Counted from the stretch's first letter, positions 41,973 through 52,896 are shown. The stretch is 64,000 nt of DNA from Chitinophagaceae bacterium (GCA_004028795.1 SAIW01000018.1:1-64000); one strand, 5' to 3'. Numbers and translations: made by a program. Notes: generated by a model not told the origin, from the sequence alone.

Positions 41973-42418
41973 CTAAACAAATCAACTTTGTGCCTCGCCT
42001 CATAGTTAAACGGCACATTAATAAAAATACCGGCTTTACCCACTCTTGTGGTTCCTTTAACTGTAACCAATACTTCTCGGCTGAATAAAACGGAAAGTGT
42101 GTTCTTGAAGATATTCTTCATATCAACGTCCACCCTTGAAGGCAGGCTGAATTCAGATTTTCGGTCAATATGCATGGTGGTGTCCAAAACAAATTTCCCC
42201 AGATAATTCTTATCAATGTAAATATCACAATCAACATGCTTTAAATCAACCCCAAAATTATTTGGATTGAAGTAAACCAATTCCATTCCCAATTGAGTTT
42301 TATTAAAGCCCAATTGTTTTACAGTTACATTCTTTACATCTCTGTATTCAAAACCCTGAGGCTTGTGGCAACTGAATATTGCAAAAGAAACTAAAAGGAG
42401 AGAAGCTAATTTTTTCAA
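41963..42418 (-). CDS. LEA type 2 family lipoprotein
   Basis: From a TTG at 42418 the protein begins MKKLASLLLVSFAIFSCHKP, a clean lipoprotein signal with lipobox Cys17. The rest is a LEA2-type beta fold, VKNVTVKQLGFNKTQLGMELVYFNPNNFGVDLKHVDCDIYIDKNYLGKF. These are small lipid-anchored proteins of unknown role in Bacteroidota. No ATG is available in the region; a longer TTG-start frame to 42463 would put 15 non-signal residues first. Its stop codon lies in a filler repeat. Confidence 0.8.
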   Translation of the reverse strand: MKKLASLLLVSFAIFSCHKPQGFEYRDVKNVTVKQLGFNKTQLGMELVYFNPNNFGVDLKHVDCDIYIDKNYLGKFVLDTTMHIDRKSEFSLPSRVDVDMKNIFKNTLSVLFSREVLVTVKGTTRVGKAGIFINVPFNYEARHKVDLFSNQ

Positions 42419-42672
42419 GCAATTAATTTCCTGCAAAATAGAATTACTCAATTTTTTTAGCAAATTAATTTTATTTTTGAAGCTAAAAAATTGAGCATTT
42501 GTAAAGTTTAATTGGCTAAAATAATTTGCTATCTTTTTTAGTTATTTATTTATAATTAATAAACTGATTTTCAGCATTTTAAAATAAATATTATCTTAAT
42601 TTTAATCATATTTATAGTTGCGAAATTTTAACTGAATTACAACTATACTCAATTTCTTAAAATCCTTTCATT

Positions 42673-43296
42673 TTGAGCAAAATAATTATTGATAATCAAT
42701 ATTTTGGGTGCATTAACTACTATTTAATTTTATTTCAATCAAAGTATATAAAAATTGAACAATTTGAGAACTGGGAAAAAGCCAGTTTCAGAAACCGTTG
42801 TGTAATTGCTACGTCCGGTGGAATGATTAATCTGACAGTTCCGGTACAAAACGGACGCAATCAGAAATCGGTTTTTAAAGATGTGAAAATTGATTACTCT
42901 CAGAATTGGCAACAACAGCATTGGAAGACTTTGTTATCAGCTTATAACAAATCGCCTTTCTTTGAATACTATCAAACCTCAGTTGAAAAACTGCTAAACG
43001 GTAACCATATTTTTTTATTCGACCTGAATCTGGAAATTTTAAATTGGGTTTTAAAAATGCTGAAGATTTCTGCTAAGGTTTCAGTTACTGAATACTATGA
43101 AAAAGTGTATCCTTCTGAAACAGCAGATTACAGAAATAAATGGTTGCCAAAGAATTTTCAGCAGGATGCATTTTCGATTAAATACAATCAGGTTTTTCAG
43201 CAACAGACAGGTTTTTTACCCAATCTGAGTATTTTGGATTTATTATTTAATGAAGGTCCTAATAGTGCTAATTTACTCAGGCAGCATATGTTATGA
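42673..43296 (+). CDS. WbqC family protein
   Basis: The sequence IIDNQYFGCINYYLILFQSKYIKIEQFENWEKASFRNRCVIATSGGMINLTVPVQNGRNQKSVFKDVKIDYSQNWQQQHWKTLLSAYNKSPFFEYY is typical of the WbqC family, seen in O-antigen and other loci. Biochemical activity is not established to my knowledge. The start is a TTG at 42673; no ATG exists near the conserved N-terminus. It stands alone on the plus strand after a 254-base AT-rich region. Confidence 0.85.
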   Translation: MSKIIIDNQYFGCINYYLILFQSKYIKIEQFENWEKASFRNRCVIATSGGMINLTVPVQNGRNQKSVFKDVKIDYSQNWQQQHWKTLLSAYNKSPFFEYYQTSVEKLLNGNHIFLFDLNLEILNWVLKMLKISAKVSVTEYYEKVYPSETADYRNKWLPKNFQQDAFSIKYNQVFQQQTGFLPNLSILDLLFNEGPNSANLLRQHML

Positions 43297-43395
43297 TTAA
43301 AGTCTCTTTTCAGGTAACTTTTATGAATATAGCTTTTGGCAGTTAAACCTTAATTCCTAAATTGCATCTTTGTGTTCATTCCCCCATTAAAACCA

Positions 43396-46300
43396 ATGAA
43401 ACTTAACTGCTGCTTAGTTGTAATATTTTTACTGTTCGCTTTTGTGGCTTTTTCGCAGGATTATTCTAATAAAGGCAAAGATTTTTATATTACTTACCCG
43501 GCACATATTGATGGTAATGGAACCTCCGGTTCAGTAATGGGTATTTATATAACTTCTGATGTGGCAGCAACAGGTACTATAACTGTAGGCACTCAAACAA
43601 TTAATTTTACTGTTGCTGCAAATACAGTTACGAGAAAATTTATCGGAAATGTCTTAAGCGGAATGGATGCTTCCAGTTCTAGTGTCTATCTTTCTCAATC
43701 TGATGGAATTACCACAAATGGTGCAGTACATGTGGTTTCAGATAATCCCGTTGCAGTATATGCACATATTATTAAAAGTGCAAGGTCCGGAGCAACGCTC
43801 GTATTACCCACCAGTGTTTTAGGGAATCAATATATTGTACCGAGTTATGCAAGTGTTGCTACTTCCGGTGCTAACGGCGGGCAGCCGGCGATAACCGTTG
43901 TTGCAACAGAAGCGAATACTACTGTACAAATTACACCTACAGCTACAACATTAAGCGGTAAATCATCTGCATATACTGTTACGTTGGCAAATGCAGGGGA
44001 TGTTTATCAGGTTTTATTTACAGCGAGATCAGACATATCAGGAACTAAAGTTCAGGCGATTGCCGGCAGCGGAGGCAGTTGTAAAAAAATAGCTGTTTTT
44101 TCAAGTACAACATGGAGTGCTTTTGGATGTTCAACCGCTGGTAGTGGAGATAATCTTTATCAGCAATTATTTCCCGTTGTAGCATGGGGTAAAAATTTTT
44201 TAACAGCACCTACTAAAACAAGAATTTCAGACATTGTTAGAGTCTATGTTGCTGATGCCAGTACAGTAGTTACCAAAACTGAAAATGGAATTACTACTAC
44301 CTTAACCGGACTGAATGCAACAGGAAATTATTATCAGTATACAACCGGTAATGCTACTTTTATTCAGGCAGATAAACCTATTTCTACTGTTCAATTTATG
44401 ACAACTCAGGCTTGTCAAAATGGTGCTACAATTGGAGACCCTGAAATGATTGTACTTAACCCGATTGAACAAACTATTAACAACATTACAGTCTTTTCGG
44501 CATACCCAACCTGGGTGCCTCCTAATCAAAGCCAAATATCAAATTGTTATTTAAACATAATTATTAGAACTAATGCTGTAAGTTCTTTTAAAATTAATGG
44601 TAGCTCACCATCATCAAGCTTTATTCCAATTGCAGGAACTCAATATTCATATTTACAGGAAGAAATTACTAACAGTGTAAAAACCAATCCAATTTCAACT
44701 TTAACTGCAGACTCGAGTTTCATTGCCATAGCTTATGGCTTGGGTAATGTGGAAAGTTATGGCTATAATGCCGGAACCAGTGTAAAGGACTTTACCAAAA
44801 TTGCCACATTCCAAAATCAATATACAAGATTAGATTCTGCCGTTGCATGTATTAACTCACCATTTAAGTTTGCTGTGCCTCTTTCATTTCAACCAACAAC
44901 TATTAAATGGGATTTCTCCGCTGCTCCGAACATTTCGCCTGCCAATATTATTGGTCCTATCGCCAACCCCGTAGCAGACAGTACGCCCGTTTCTTCGGGT
45001 TTACATTATTTCAGCACAGGAAATACCTATACATTTTTAAACTCCAACACTGCTACTCAGAGAGATACTATAAAAGTATATACAACTTCTGCAACGGCAG
45101 ATGGCTGCGGAAGTACAGACCAAAAATATTCTATTCCGGTAACGGTAACCGGGCTGCCAATTGCTAATTTTTCTGTTCCGTCAGTAATTTGCATTTCAGA
45201 TTCTGTACAATTTAAAGATGCATCCGGTAATTTGGGAACATCATCGGTTATTTCAGGTTTATGGACTTGGGGAGACGGCACAACCGATAGCTTAAAAAAT
45301 CCTAAACATAAATATCTTCAGCCCAATACTTATAATATCAGATACCGACCGATAACAAGTTATGGCTGCATCGGAGATACAACTATTCCTTTTACAATGG
45401 TTGCCACAGCCGTACCTAAATTTGTTTATAGTGATAGTTGCATTGGAAAGACAATAACTTTTACAGATTCATCAACTATTGCAAGTGGTTCCATGGCTAA
45501 ATGGTATTGGGACTATGGTGATGGAACAAAAGATACCCTGACGACTAATGCCAACCGAACGAAAACATATACCTCAACAGGTACTTATAATGTTAGTTTA
45601 GTGGTTGAAAATAATACAGGTTGTAAGAGTAATCCTTATACAATTCCGATAAATGTAAAGCCAAATCCCGCAGTAAATTTCGGAGTACCATCAATTGTAT
45701 GTTTGCCTGTTGGTGCTGCACAATTTAAAGACTCTTCAACTATTGCAGATGGTACATCTTCAAGCTTTAAATACAATTGGAGTTTTGGCGATGGGGGAAC
45801 AGATACTGCAAAAAATCCATTACATTACTATACTGCAACAGGAACCTATAATGTTAAATTAACAACTACTTCGAAATATGGTTGTGTAAAGGATACTACT
45901 ATTCAGTTTAGTAATATTTATTCTCAACCGCATGTAACATTTACAATTGGTAATCAGATTTGTTTAAGAGATAGTACTGCATCGTTATCAACTCAGTTTA
46001 ATGAAACAGGCCCTAATGCTTCTTCATTATCACCCTTAAAATATTTCTGGAATTTTGGCGATGGCAGTTCAGATACCACTGCTTCACCCAAGCATAGATA
46101 TGCAGCCAAAGGTATTGATACAGTTAAATATTGGGTTATCTCAAATGTGGGTTGTATGAGCGATACTGCTAAACAAACAGTTACCGTAAATCCTTTACCT
46201 ACAGCCAATTTTACTACATCTGCAGCAAATAATTATTGTGAGAATAAGCCTATTACTTTCATTGATAAAACAACAGATTCTTCTATTACAACGGGTGTAA

Positions 46301-49300
46301 CTATAAATAAATGGTATTGGGATATGGGTAACGGTACAATCTTAACACCAACCGGCGGTTTCAATACTTCATTTAATCAATATTATAGTGTTTATGGAGT
46401 TTATAATGTAAGAATGGCTGTACAAAACAGTATTGGTTGTAAGAGTGATACGATTACTATTCCGATAAATTTAAAATCCAATCCAGCAGTAAATTTTGGC
46501 GTGCCATCAGTTGTATGTTTGCCTGTTGGGGCTGCACAATTTACAGATTCAACTACAATTGCAGATGGTACAGCTTCAACCTTTAAATACAAATGGAATT
46601 TTGGAGATGGTGGTGTTGATAGCGTTAAAAACCCTTTACATAATTATACCGCAACAGGAACATATAATGTTAAACTATCAGTTACCTCACAATATGGTTG
46701 TGTGAAAGACACAACTATAGCAATGAGTAATATTTATTCTCAACCTCATGTTGCATTTACTTTTAGTGATAAAGTTTGTTTAAGAGATACAGCTAAAACA
46801 TTATCAACACAGTTTACTGAAACAGGTCCTAACAGTTCTTCTTTAGCACCCGCAAAATATTTCTGGAACTTTGGTGATGGCGGTTCTGATACAACTGCAT
46901 CGCCGAAGCATAAATATGTATTAAAAGGTATTGATACAGTTACATACTGGGTTATCTCAAATGTGGGTTGTATGAGTGATACAGCTAAACAAACCATAAC
47001 CATCAATCCTTTACCAACAGCCAATTTCGTAACTGCTGCTGCCAATAATTATTGCGAAAACAGGCCGATAACATTTACTGATAAAGCTGTTGATTCTTCC
47101 ATTACAACCGGTGTAACCATTAGTAAATGGTATTGGGATATGGGTAACGGAACAACCTTAACACCAACAGGTGGCTTTAATACAAGCTTTAATCAATATT
47201 TTAATGCTTATGGAGTTTATAATGTAAAGATGGCTGTGCAAAACAGTATTGGTTGTAACAGTGATACGCTTACAAAAGCAGTAACTGTTAATCCACAACC
47301 GCATCCCGGCTTTATTTTGCCTGAAATTTGTTTAAGTGATGCTACTGCTGATTTTATTGATACATCTACTATTGCTAACAATAATACTATTCCATCTTAT
47401 CTATGGAATTTTAATGCAGCGGGAAACAGTCATTTACCATCACCGGGAACAGCTACAACCCATAATGGTATAACACATTATACTTTTTATGGCAACTATA
47501 CGGTGTCATTAAAACTGGTTTCAAATAACGGCTGCGATACCACATTATCAAAAGCCTTTACCGTAAATGGTTCAACACCTAAAGCCGGTTTTACTTTAAT
47601 TAAGCCGAATAATTTATGCAGTAATGATTCTGTAAGATTTATAGATGCTTCAACAGTAGATTTTGGTACTGTAACACAAAGCGAAATTTATTGGGATGTT
47701 ATAAACAAGCCAACTGTTTATGATGCAGACCCTAATCCTTCACCACAAACCAATAAACAGTACGCTCACCTGTACACAAAATCTGCAACAACAAAAACAT
47801 ATAAAATTAAATTGGTTGCCCATTCCGGTATTTCCCCGGTTTGTGCAGACAGTATAAGCAAGGTTATCACACTCAATCAAAGTCCATATGTTCAGTTCAC
47901 CACTATACCGGGTATTTGTAATGATACAACAACCCGATTAATTACACAAGCTTCTGAAGTGGGTGGTGTACAAGGTTCTTATGCCTTTTATGGAACGGGT
48001 GTTAGTGCAAATGGAACATATACACCACAATCTGTTGCAGCGGGAACATATCCTGTAAAATATGTTTATACAACAGCCATCGGTTGTGCAGATTCTGCAA
48101 CACAAAATATTACAGTGTGGCCTTCGCCTGTTGCTAAATGGGGTGTAAATGCTCTTTTGTGCGAAAAGAATAATATTTCATTTACAGATTCATCTGTTGC
48201 TAATTACAGCAATATCGTAAAACGTTATTGGAACTTTGGAGATAACAACACTGCCATTTATTCCAATACGAATGCATTCAATTACACATATGCATCTGCG
48301 GGTTCTTATACAGCCAGTTTAAGAGTAATGACAGATAGTGGTTGCCGAAGTACATACAATACACAGATTTTAAAGGTGAATTATCTACCTGTTGTAAATT
48401 TTGGTTTGCCAGGTATTTGTCTGCCAGATGGAAGAGGAACATTTACAGATTCATCAACTATCGGAGATGGTACAAAGGCATTATTCAGTTATTTATGGAA
48501 CTTCGGCGATGCTAATGACCCAACGCCTTCAACCTTACAAAACCCGACACATAAATATGTAGCTTTAGGGCCCTATTCGGTTAAACTGAAAATTACCAGC
48601 AGTGCAGGTTGTATTGATTCAACAACCAAACAATTAACTACCGTTTATCCGCAACCAAAAGCAGCATTTACAGCAACACCTGATACTGCTTGTTTCGGTA
48701 ATATAATTGCTTTTACAGACAGCAGTAATGGCATGACCAGTGCTGCACAAAAATGGTATTGGGATTTATCTGGAGGTACTACTTCCAATCTTCAAAATCC
48801 TAATAAGAAGTTTACAGATACAGGTTCATTCAACATTAGCTTATACATTTATAATGCTCAGGGTTGTATTAGTGATACGGCAGTTAAACAAGTGGTTATT
48901 TATCCTTATCCGAAATTGAATATAGGGCCAAGTTTATTTGTGTTACAAGGTGGAACAGTTGCACTTATACCAACCTATATCTATGGTCATAATTTGCAAT
49001 ATGCCTGGACACCAACTACATTCTTAGATAGCCCTGCTATAAGAAACCCTCATGCAACACCGCCTGATGATATAACGTATACACTAACCGTAACCGGTGA
49101 TGGTGGTTGTGCAGTAAATGATAATGTGTTTATTAAGGTATTAAAAGCACCAACCGTTCCTAATGCTTTTTCACCAAACGGGGATGGTGTTAATGATACC
49201 TGGGTAATTAAATATTTAGAAAGCTACCCCGGTGCAACAGTAGATGTTTTTGATAGAAACGGACAAAAAGTATTTCATGCTGCCGGAACCGTGCAATGGG

Positions 49301-49407
49301 ATGGAACATTTAATGGTAAACCTTTGCCTGTTGGTACTTATTATTACATAGTTGACCCTAAAAATGGTAGAGCGAAAATATCCGGCTCTGTAACCATTAT
49401 TAAATAA
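43396..49407 (+). CDS. Giant PKD-domain adhesin with gliding/T9SS type B C-terminal domain
   Basis: This 2003-residue secreted protein has a signal peptide (MKLNCCLVVIFLLFAFVAFSQ), an N-terminal region of about 450 residues like IgGFc-binding domain proteins, then about ten or more PKD domains recognised by repeats of WNFGDG / WYWDYGDG and YTATGTYNVKL. The C-terminus (VPNAFSPNGDGVNDTWVIK...LPVGTYYYIVDPKNG) is the gliding-motility-associated CHU_C-type sorting domain. It is probably exported by the type IX system and held on the cell surface in adhesion or gliding. The adjacent PorP/SprF gene fits. Residues of about 757-1300 contain a tandem duplication of a 272-residue unit. ATG at 43396 chosen over an upstream GTG. 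Confidence 0.93.
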   Translation: MKLNCCLVVIFLLFAFVAFSQDYSNKGKDFYITYPAHIDGNGTSGSVMGIYITSDVAATGTITVGTQTINFTVAANTVTRKFIGNVLSGMDASSSSVYLSQSDGITTNGAVHVVSDNPVAVYAHIIKSARSGATLVLPTSVLGNQYIVPSYASVATSGANGGQPAITVVATEANTTVQITPTATTLSGKSSAYTVTLANAGDVYQVLFTARSDISGTKVQAIAGSGGSCKKIAVFSSTTWSAFGCSTAGSGDNLYQQLFPVVAWGKNFLTAPTKTRISDIVRVYVADASTVVTKTENGITTTLTGLNATGNYYQYTTGNATFIQADKPISTVQFMTTQACQNGATIGDPEMIVLNPIEQTINNITVFSAYPTWVPPNQSQISNCYLNIIIRTNAVSSFKINGSSPSSSFIPIAGTQYSYLQEEITNSVKTNPISTLTADSSFIAIAYGLGNVESYGYNAGTSVKDFTKIATFQNQYTRLDSAVACINSPFKFAVPLSFQPTTIKWDFSAAPNISPANIIGPIANPVADSTPVSSGLHYFSTGNTYTFLNSNTATQRDTIKVYTTSATADGCGSTDQKYSIPVTVTGLPIANFSVPSVICISDSVQFKDASGNLGTSSVISGLWTWGDGTTDSLKNPKHKYLQPNTYNIRYRPITSYGCIGDTTIPFTMVATAVPKFVYSDSCIGKTITFTDSSTIASGSMAKWYWDYGDGTKDTLTTNANRTKTYTSTGTYNVSLVVENNTGCKSNPYTIPINVKPNPAVNFGVPSIVCLPVGAAQFKDSSTIADGTSSSFKYNWSFGDGGTDTAKNPLHYYTATGTYNVKLTTTSKYGCVKDTTIQFSNIYSQPHVTFTIGNQICLRDSTASLSTQFNETGPNASSLSPLKYFWNFGDGSSDTTASPKHRYAAKGIDTVKYWVISNVGCMSDTAKQTVTVNPLPTANFTTSAANNYCENKPITFIDKTTDSSITTGVTINKWYWDMGNGTILTPTGGFNTSFNQYYSVYGVYNVRMAVQNSIGCKSDTITIPINLKSNPAVNFGVPSVVCLPVGAAQFTDSTTIADGTASTFKYKWNFGDGGVDSVKNPLHNYTATGTYNVKLSVTSQYGCVKDTTIAMSNIYSQPHVAFTFSDKVCLRDTAKTLSTQFTETGPNSSSLAPAKYFWNFGDGGSDTTASPKHKYVLKGIDTVTYWVISNVGCMSDTAKQTITINPLPTANFVTAAANNYCENRPITFTDKAVDSSITTGVTISKWYWDMGNGTTLTPTGGFNTSFNQYFNAYGVYNVKMAVQNSIGCNSDTLTKAVTVNPQPHPGFILPEICLSDATADFIDTSTIANNNTIPSYLWNFNAAGNSHLPSPGTATTHNGITHYTFYGNYTVSLKLVSNNGCDTTLSKAFTVNGSTPKAGFTLIKPNNLCSNDSVRFIDASTVDFGTVTQSEIYWDVINKPTVYDADPNPSPQTNKQYAHLYTKSATTKTYKIKLVAHSGISPVCADSISKVITLNQSPYVQFTTIPGICNDTTTRLITQASEVGGVQGSYAFYGTGVSANGTYTPQSVAAGTYPVKYVYTTAIGCADSATQNITVWPSPVAKWGVNALLCEKNNISFTDSSVANYSNIVKRYWNFGDNNTAIYSNTNAFNYTYASAGSYTASLRVMTDSGCRSTYNTQILKVNYLPVVNFGLPGICLPDGRGTFTDSSTIGDGTKALFSYLWNFGDANDPTPSTLQNPTHKYVALGPYSVKLKITSSAGCIDSTTKQLTTVYPQPKAAFTATPDTACFGNIIAFTDSSNGMTSAAQKWYWDLSGGTTSNLQNPNKKFTDTGSFNISLYIYNAQGCISDTAVKQVVIYPYPKLNIGPSLFVLQGGTVALIPTYIYGHNLQYAWTPTTFLDSPAIRNPHATPPDDITYTLTVTGDGGCAVNDNVFIKVLKAPTVPNAFSPNGDGVNDTWVIKYLESYPGATVDVFDRNGQKVFHAAGTVQWDGTFNGKPLPVGTYYYIVDPKNGRAKISGSVTIIK
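45664..47295 (+). repeat. 816-base tandem duplication (three PKD domains) within the adhesin gene
   Basis: Block one (45664-46479) and block two (46480-47295) both open with AAATCC-type DNA encoding NPAVNFGVPS, and then share the order VCLPVGAAQF, ADGT, NFGDGG, YTATGTYNVKL, IYSQPHV, TGPN, KYFWNFGDG, WVISNVGCMSDTAKQT, NYCEN, GGFNTSFNQY. The period is 816 bases (272 codons) in frame; DNA has diverged, so it is not very recent. Confidence 0.85.
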
Positions 49408-49475
49408 ACCTTTAAATGTTAAACCTTTAACCAACTAATTTTTGTAAACTTTTTTTAAGTTATTTTCACCATTCA

Positions 49476-50495
49476 ATGAAGCGTTTTCTTACAGCCATTA
49501 TACTAATAGTTGTTGCATTTGTTGTTCATGCTCAGCAAAGACCCTATTATACGCAGTATATTCTTAACAACTATATTATAAACCCTGCTGTAGCGGGTAT
49601 AGAAAATTATACAGATGTCAAATTAAGTCATCGTATGCAGTGGGTAGGTTTGCAGGATGCACCTGTAACAACATATTTTACTATTCATGCCCCGCTAAAG
49701 AAAAGTGATTATGAAAGAGAAACTGCTACTTCTTTTCATGCAAGAGGGTTTAATCCGAGAGGACAAGCTTACTGGCAGGATTATCAGGCAGCAGAGCCAC
49801 ATCAGGGAATTGGCATGACAATTTTGAATGATATAACAGGCCCGTTAAACAGATTTGCTGCTTACGGTACTTATGCGTATCACTTTGGTATTGCCCCTCA
49901 AACAAGTTTATCTTTTGGTGTTTCTGCAGGAATAACACAGTTAAGTTTAAATGCAGATAAATTAAATTTTGCTACACCGGTTGATCCGGCTGTTAACGGA
50001 AGTGGCATTTTAAACACCATAAAACCTGATATCAGTGCAGGCGTTTGGTTATATTCTAAAGATTATTTTTTAGGATTGAGTGCTCAGCAAATTGTTCCGC
50101 AACAGGTTGCTTTCTCCAATAATACCGTTGCTTTAGAAAATGGGAAATTGGTACCACACATGTTTTTAAGTGCAGGTTTCAGAACAACGATTAGTGAAGA
50201 TGTAAGCATGTTGCCATCAATTATGTTGCGTTATGTAAACCCATTGCCATTAGGCGTTGATGTAAATGTGAAATTTCAATATCAGGATGTTTTATGGGCA
50301 GGGGCTTCTTACAGATTAAATGATGGTTATGCAGCAATGGTAGGTGTTAATTTAAACCACATGTTTAACATCGGTTATTCTTACGATTTAACTACCTCTC
50401 AATTAAATACTGTCAGCAAAGGAACACACGAAATAGTATTAGGTTTTTTATTAGGTAATAAATACGGGGATTGGTGTCCGCGTAATCTTTGGTAA
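49476..50495 (+). CDS. PorP/SprF family type IX secretion system membrane protein
   Basis: A signal peptide (MKRFLTAIILIVVAFVVHAQ) is followed by the PorP/SprF pattern QQRPYYTQYILNNYIINPAVAGIENYTDVKLSHRMQWVGLQDAPVTTYFTIHAPL, and a beta-barrel C-terminal part (LGFLLGNKYGDWCPRNLW). These outer-membrane proteins help SprF/PorP-dependent secretion or anchoring of large gliding-type adhesins, consistent with the upstream PKD protein. Gap of 68 bases. Confidence 0.92.
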   Translation: MKRFLTAIILIVVAFVVHAQQRPYYTQYILNNYIINPAVAGIENYTDVKLSHRMQWVGLQDAPVTTYFTIHAPLKKSDYERETATSFHARGFNPRGQAYWQDYQAAEPHQGIGMTILNDITGPLNRFAAYGTYAYHFGIAPQTSLSFGVSAGITQLSLNADKLNFATPVDPAVNGSGILNTIKPDISAGVWLYSKDYFLGLSAQQIVPQQVAFSNNTVALENGKLVPHMFLSAGFRTTISEDVSMLPSIMLRYVNPLPLGVDVNVKFQYQDVLWAGASYRLNDGYAAMVGVNLNHMFNIGYSYDLTTSQLNTVSKGTHEIVLGFLLGNKYGDWCPRNLW

Positions 50496-50514
50496 TTTCT
50501 TCAATCAAAATAAA

Positions 50515-51192
50515 ATGAAAAAAACAATTGCTTTAGCCACAGTAACGTTAAGCGTTATCTGCTTTTCATTCATTCAACCTAAAAAAACAAAAGTTGTTTT
50601 CTTTGGAGATTCTATAACCCAACAGGGAGCAGGTAAAACAGGTTATATACCTAAAATTGATAGTCTTTCGCAATTAGAAGGATTGAATAATAACTATGAA
50701 TTTATAGGAGCAGGTGTTGGCGGTAACAGGGTGTATGATTTGTATTTAAGAATAGAAGCGGATGTGTTGGAAAAGAAACCGGATGTTGTTTTAATATACA
50801 TCGGTATTAATGATGTTTGGCATAAAACAACAAGCGGAACAGGTACAGAACCTGCTAAATACGAAACCTTTTATCGTGCAATCATTAAAAAATTACAAGC
50901 ACAGAATATTAAAGTTATTCTTTGTACACCAACAGTTATAGGAGAGAAGAATGATGTAACTAATTTGCAGGATGGCGATTTGAATAAGTACAGCAATATT
51001 GTTAGAAGTATTGCAAAAAGTTTATCGTTGCCTGTTTGTGATTTACGTGTTGCATTTACAGAGTATTTAAAAAATAATAATCCGAATAACCTTGAGAAAG
51101 GTGTTTTAACTGTTGATGGTGTGCATTTAACCCCAGCAGGGAATTTATTAGTTGCTCAGGAAATGTGGAAGGCTATTAAGCAGTTAAAATAA
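50515..51192 (+). CDS. SGNH/GDSL hydrolase family lipase/esterase
   Basis: The N-terminal signal-like segment (MKKTIALATVTLSVICFSFIQP) is followed by block I VVFFGDSITQQGAGKTGY with Ser in GDS, block III GINDVWHKT (Gly-x-Asn) and block V DGVHLTPAGNLLVAQ (Asp and His). The enzyme is probably an exported esterase or carbohydrate deacetylase; substrate unknown. It is 19 bases after the PorP/SprF gene and ends with a good terminator. Confidence 0.92.
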   Translation: MKKTIALATVTLSVICFSFIQPKKTKVVFFGDSITQQGAGKTGYIPKIDSLSQLEGLNNNYEFIGAGVGGNRVYDLYLRIEADVLEKKPDVVLIYIGINDVWHKTTSGTGTEPAKYETFYRAIIKKLQAQNIKVILCTPTVIGEKNDVTNLQDGDLNKYSNIVRSIAKSLSLPVCDLRVAFTEYLKNNNPNNLEKGVLTVDGVHLTPAGNLLVAQEMWKAIKQLK

Positions 51193-51213
51193 AAGCCGCC
51201 AAATCAATTTTTG

Positions 51214-51240
51214 AACATCATGAAATAATCATGATGTTTT
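51214..51240 (+). terminator. Terminator after SGNH hydrolase gene
   Basis: AACATCATGA and TCATGATGTT form a ten-base perfect stem with a five-base loop, followed by T residues, 21 bases past the stop. Confidence 0.8.
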
Positions 51241-51283
51241 TATTTTTATTTGCCTTCATTTACAACATTAACTTTTAATCGTA

Positions 51284-52459
51284 ATGTCTAATCATTTCAT
51301 ACAAACCATGCGGTGGTTTGGCCCGAATGACCCTGTTAGTTTACAGGATATTAAACAGGCAGGTTGTACAGGTGTTGTTACGGCTCTGCATCATATTCCC
51401 AACGGCGTTATATGGAGTATTGAAGAAATTGAAAAAAGAAAAAATGAAATTGAAAGTGCAGGTTTAAAATGGGATGTTATTGAAAGTATTCCAGTTCATG
51501 AAAATATTAAAACACAAAAAGAAAATTTTCAGCAATACATAGATAATTATAAACAGTCTATACGAAATGTAGCAGCATGCGGTATTAAGATTGTAACCTA
51601 CAATTTTATGCCTGTATTAGATTGGACAAGAACCGATTTGGCTTTTACAGTTGAAGACGGAAGTAAAGCTTTACGCTTTGAAAAGGCTGCCCTTATTGCA
51701 TTTGATGTGTTTATGTTGAAAAGACCTGATGCAGCAAAAGACTATACAGCGGAAGAACTGAAAAGGGGTGAAGCAAAGTTTAATGCGATGAGTGATGAAG
51801 ACAAACAATTGCTGCAACGCAATATAATTGCAGGGTTACCAGGTAGTGAAGAAAGTTTTTCATTACAACAATTTCAAGAAGCATTGGATACGTATAAAAG
51901 CATTGATGCCGATAGATTACAACAACATTTATTTTATTTCTTACAGGAAATAGTTCCTGTTGCAGAAGCATGTGGAGTATTATTGGCTATTCATCCGGAT
52001 GATCCCCCTTACGATATTTTCGGTTTACCAAGAGTAGTAAGCACTGCAAAATTTGCTGAAGCATTATTAAATGCAGTACCATCAAAGGCAAATGGTTTAT
52101 GTTTTTGTACCGGTAGTTACGGTGTAAGAGCAGATAATAATTTACCTGCAATGGTTAAACAATTTGCTGACCGTATTCATTTTGTGCATTTACGCAGCAC
52201 AAAGAGAAATGAGTTTGGCGATTTTTATGAAGACAATCATTTAGAAGGTGATGTAGATATGTTTAGCGTGGTTAAAGAATTGGTGATTGCTATGAACGAA
52301 TTAAAAGTAAATATTCCGATGAGGCCTGACCACGGACACCAAATGTTAGACGATTTAAAAAAGAAAACAAACCCCGGATATAGTGGTATAGGGCGTTTAA
52401 GAGGATTGGCAGAACTTCGGGGTCTGGAAATGGGTATTGCAAAATCTATGGGCTATTAA
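51284..52459 (+). CDS. uxuA: Mannonate dehydratase
   Basis: UxuA dehydrates D-mannonate to 2-keto-3-deoxygluconate in glucuronate breakdown. Motifs include [86 protein letters not shown] and [12 protein letters not shown]. 391 residues is normal. No other glucuronate gene is in the window. Confidence 0.96.
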   Translation: MSNHFIQTMRWFGPNDPVSLQDIKQAGCTGVVTALHHIPNGVIWSIEEIEKRKNEIESAGLKWDVIESIPVHENIKTQKENFQQYIDNYKQSIRNVAACGIKIVTYNFMPVLDWTRTDLAFTVEDGSKALRFEKAALIAFDVFMLKRPDAAKDYTAEELKRGEAKFNAMSDEDKQLLQRNIIAGLPGSEESFSLQQFQEALDTYKSIDADRLQQHLFYFLQEIVPVAEACGVLLAIHPDDPPYDIFGLPRVVSTAKFAEALLNAVPSKANGLCFCTGSYGVRADNNLPAMVKQFADRIHFVHLRSTKRNEFGDFYEDNHLEGDVDMFSVVKELVIAMNELKVNIPMRPDHGHQMLDDLKKKTNPGYSGIGRLRGLAELRGLEMGIAKSMGY

Positions 52460-52491
52460 AGCAATTATATTTGCAATCTTATTAGAATTCA

Positions 52492-52896
52492 ATGAAATAT
52501 TCTCAAACTATAGGCATTGTTGCTGTACTAGCTTTATTAACTTGTTGTTTTTTACCATGGATAGAAGTAAGCAGTTTAAACAAAACATTTACAGGTATTA
52601 ACGGTAAAGTGAACGACAACTTAAATTTAGGTAAGCCCATTCTTTTACATACTTTTTTTGGTGTTTTTTTAATTGCATTTTTTGCTGTTAAGAAAATATG
52701 GGCAAAACGAACCAATATCTTTTTCGGATTAATCAATTTTGGTTGGGCTATAAAAAATTATATCATCTTCTCAATGTGCCGGCAAGGTGATTGTCCTAAA
52801 GTGTTATCGGGATTGTATTTGACACTGATATTATCTTTTATAATTCAGATAATGGTTTTACTTCCAAAATTAGAAGTAAAGCAAGAGCTTAATTAA
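52492..52896 (+). CDS. Hypothetical four-helix membrane protein
   Basis: The 134-residue protein has four hydrophobic helices (about residues 8-25, 50-67, 73-90 and 104-125) and a short extracellular-side loop with WIEVSSLNKTFTGINGKVND. No family is recognised. It overlaps the stop of the convergent PepSY gene by four bases. Confidence 0.65.
   Translation: MKYSQTIGIVAVLALLTCCFLPWIEVSSLNKTFTGINGKVNDNLNLGKPILLHTFFGVFLIAFFAVKKIWAKRTNIFFGLINFGWAIKNYIIFSMCRQGDCPKVLSGLYLTLILSFIIQIMVLLPKLEVKQELN

Noticed and set aside
44302-47045. Several open frames on the opposite strand of the giant adhesin gene
   Set aside because: They are shadows of the repeat-rich coding frame; no start signals or family matches.
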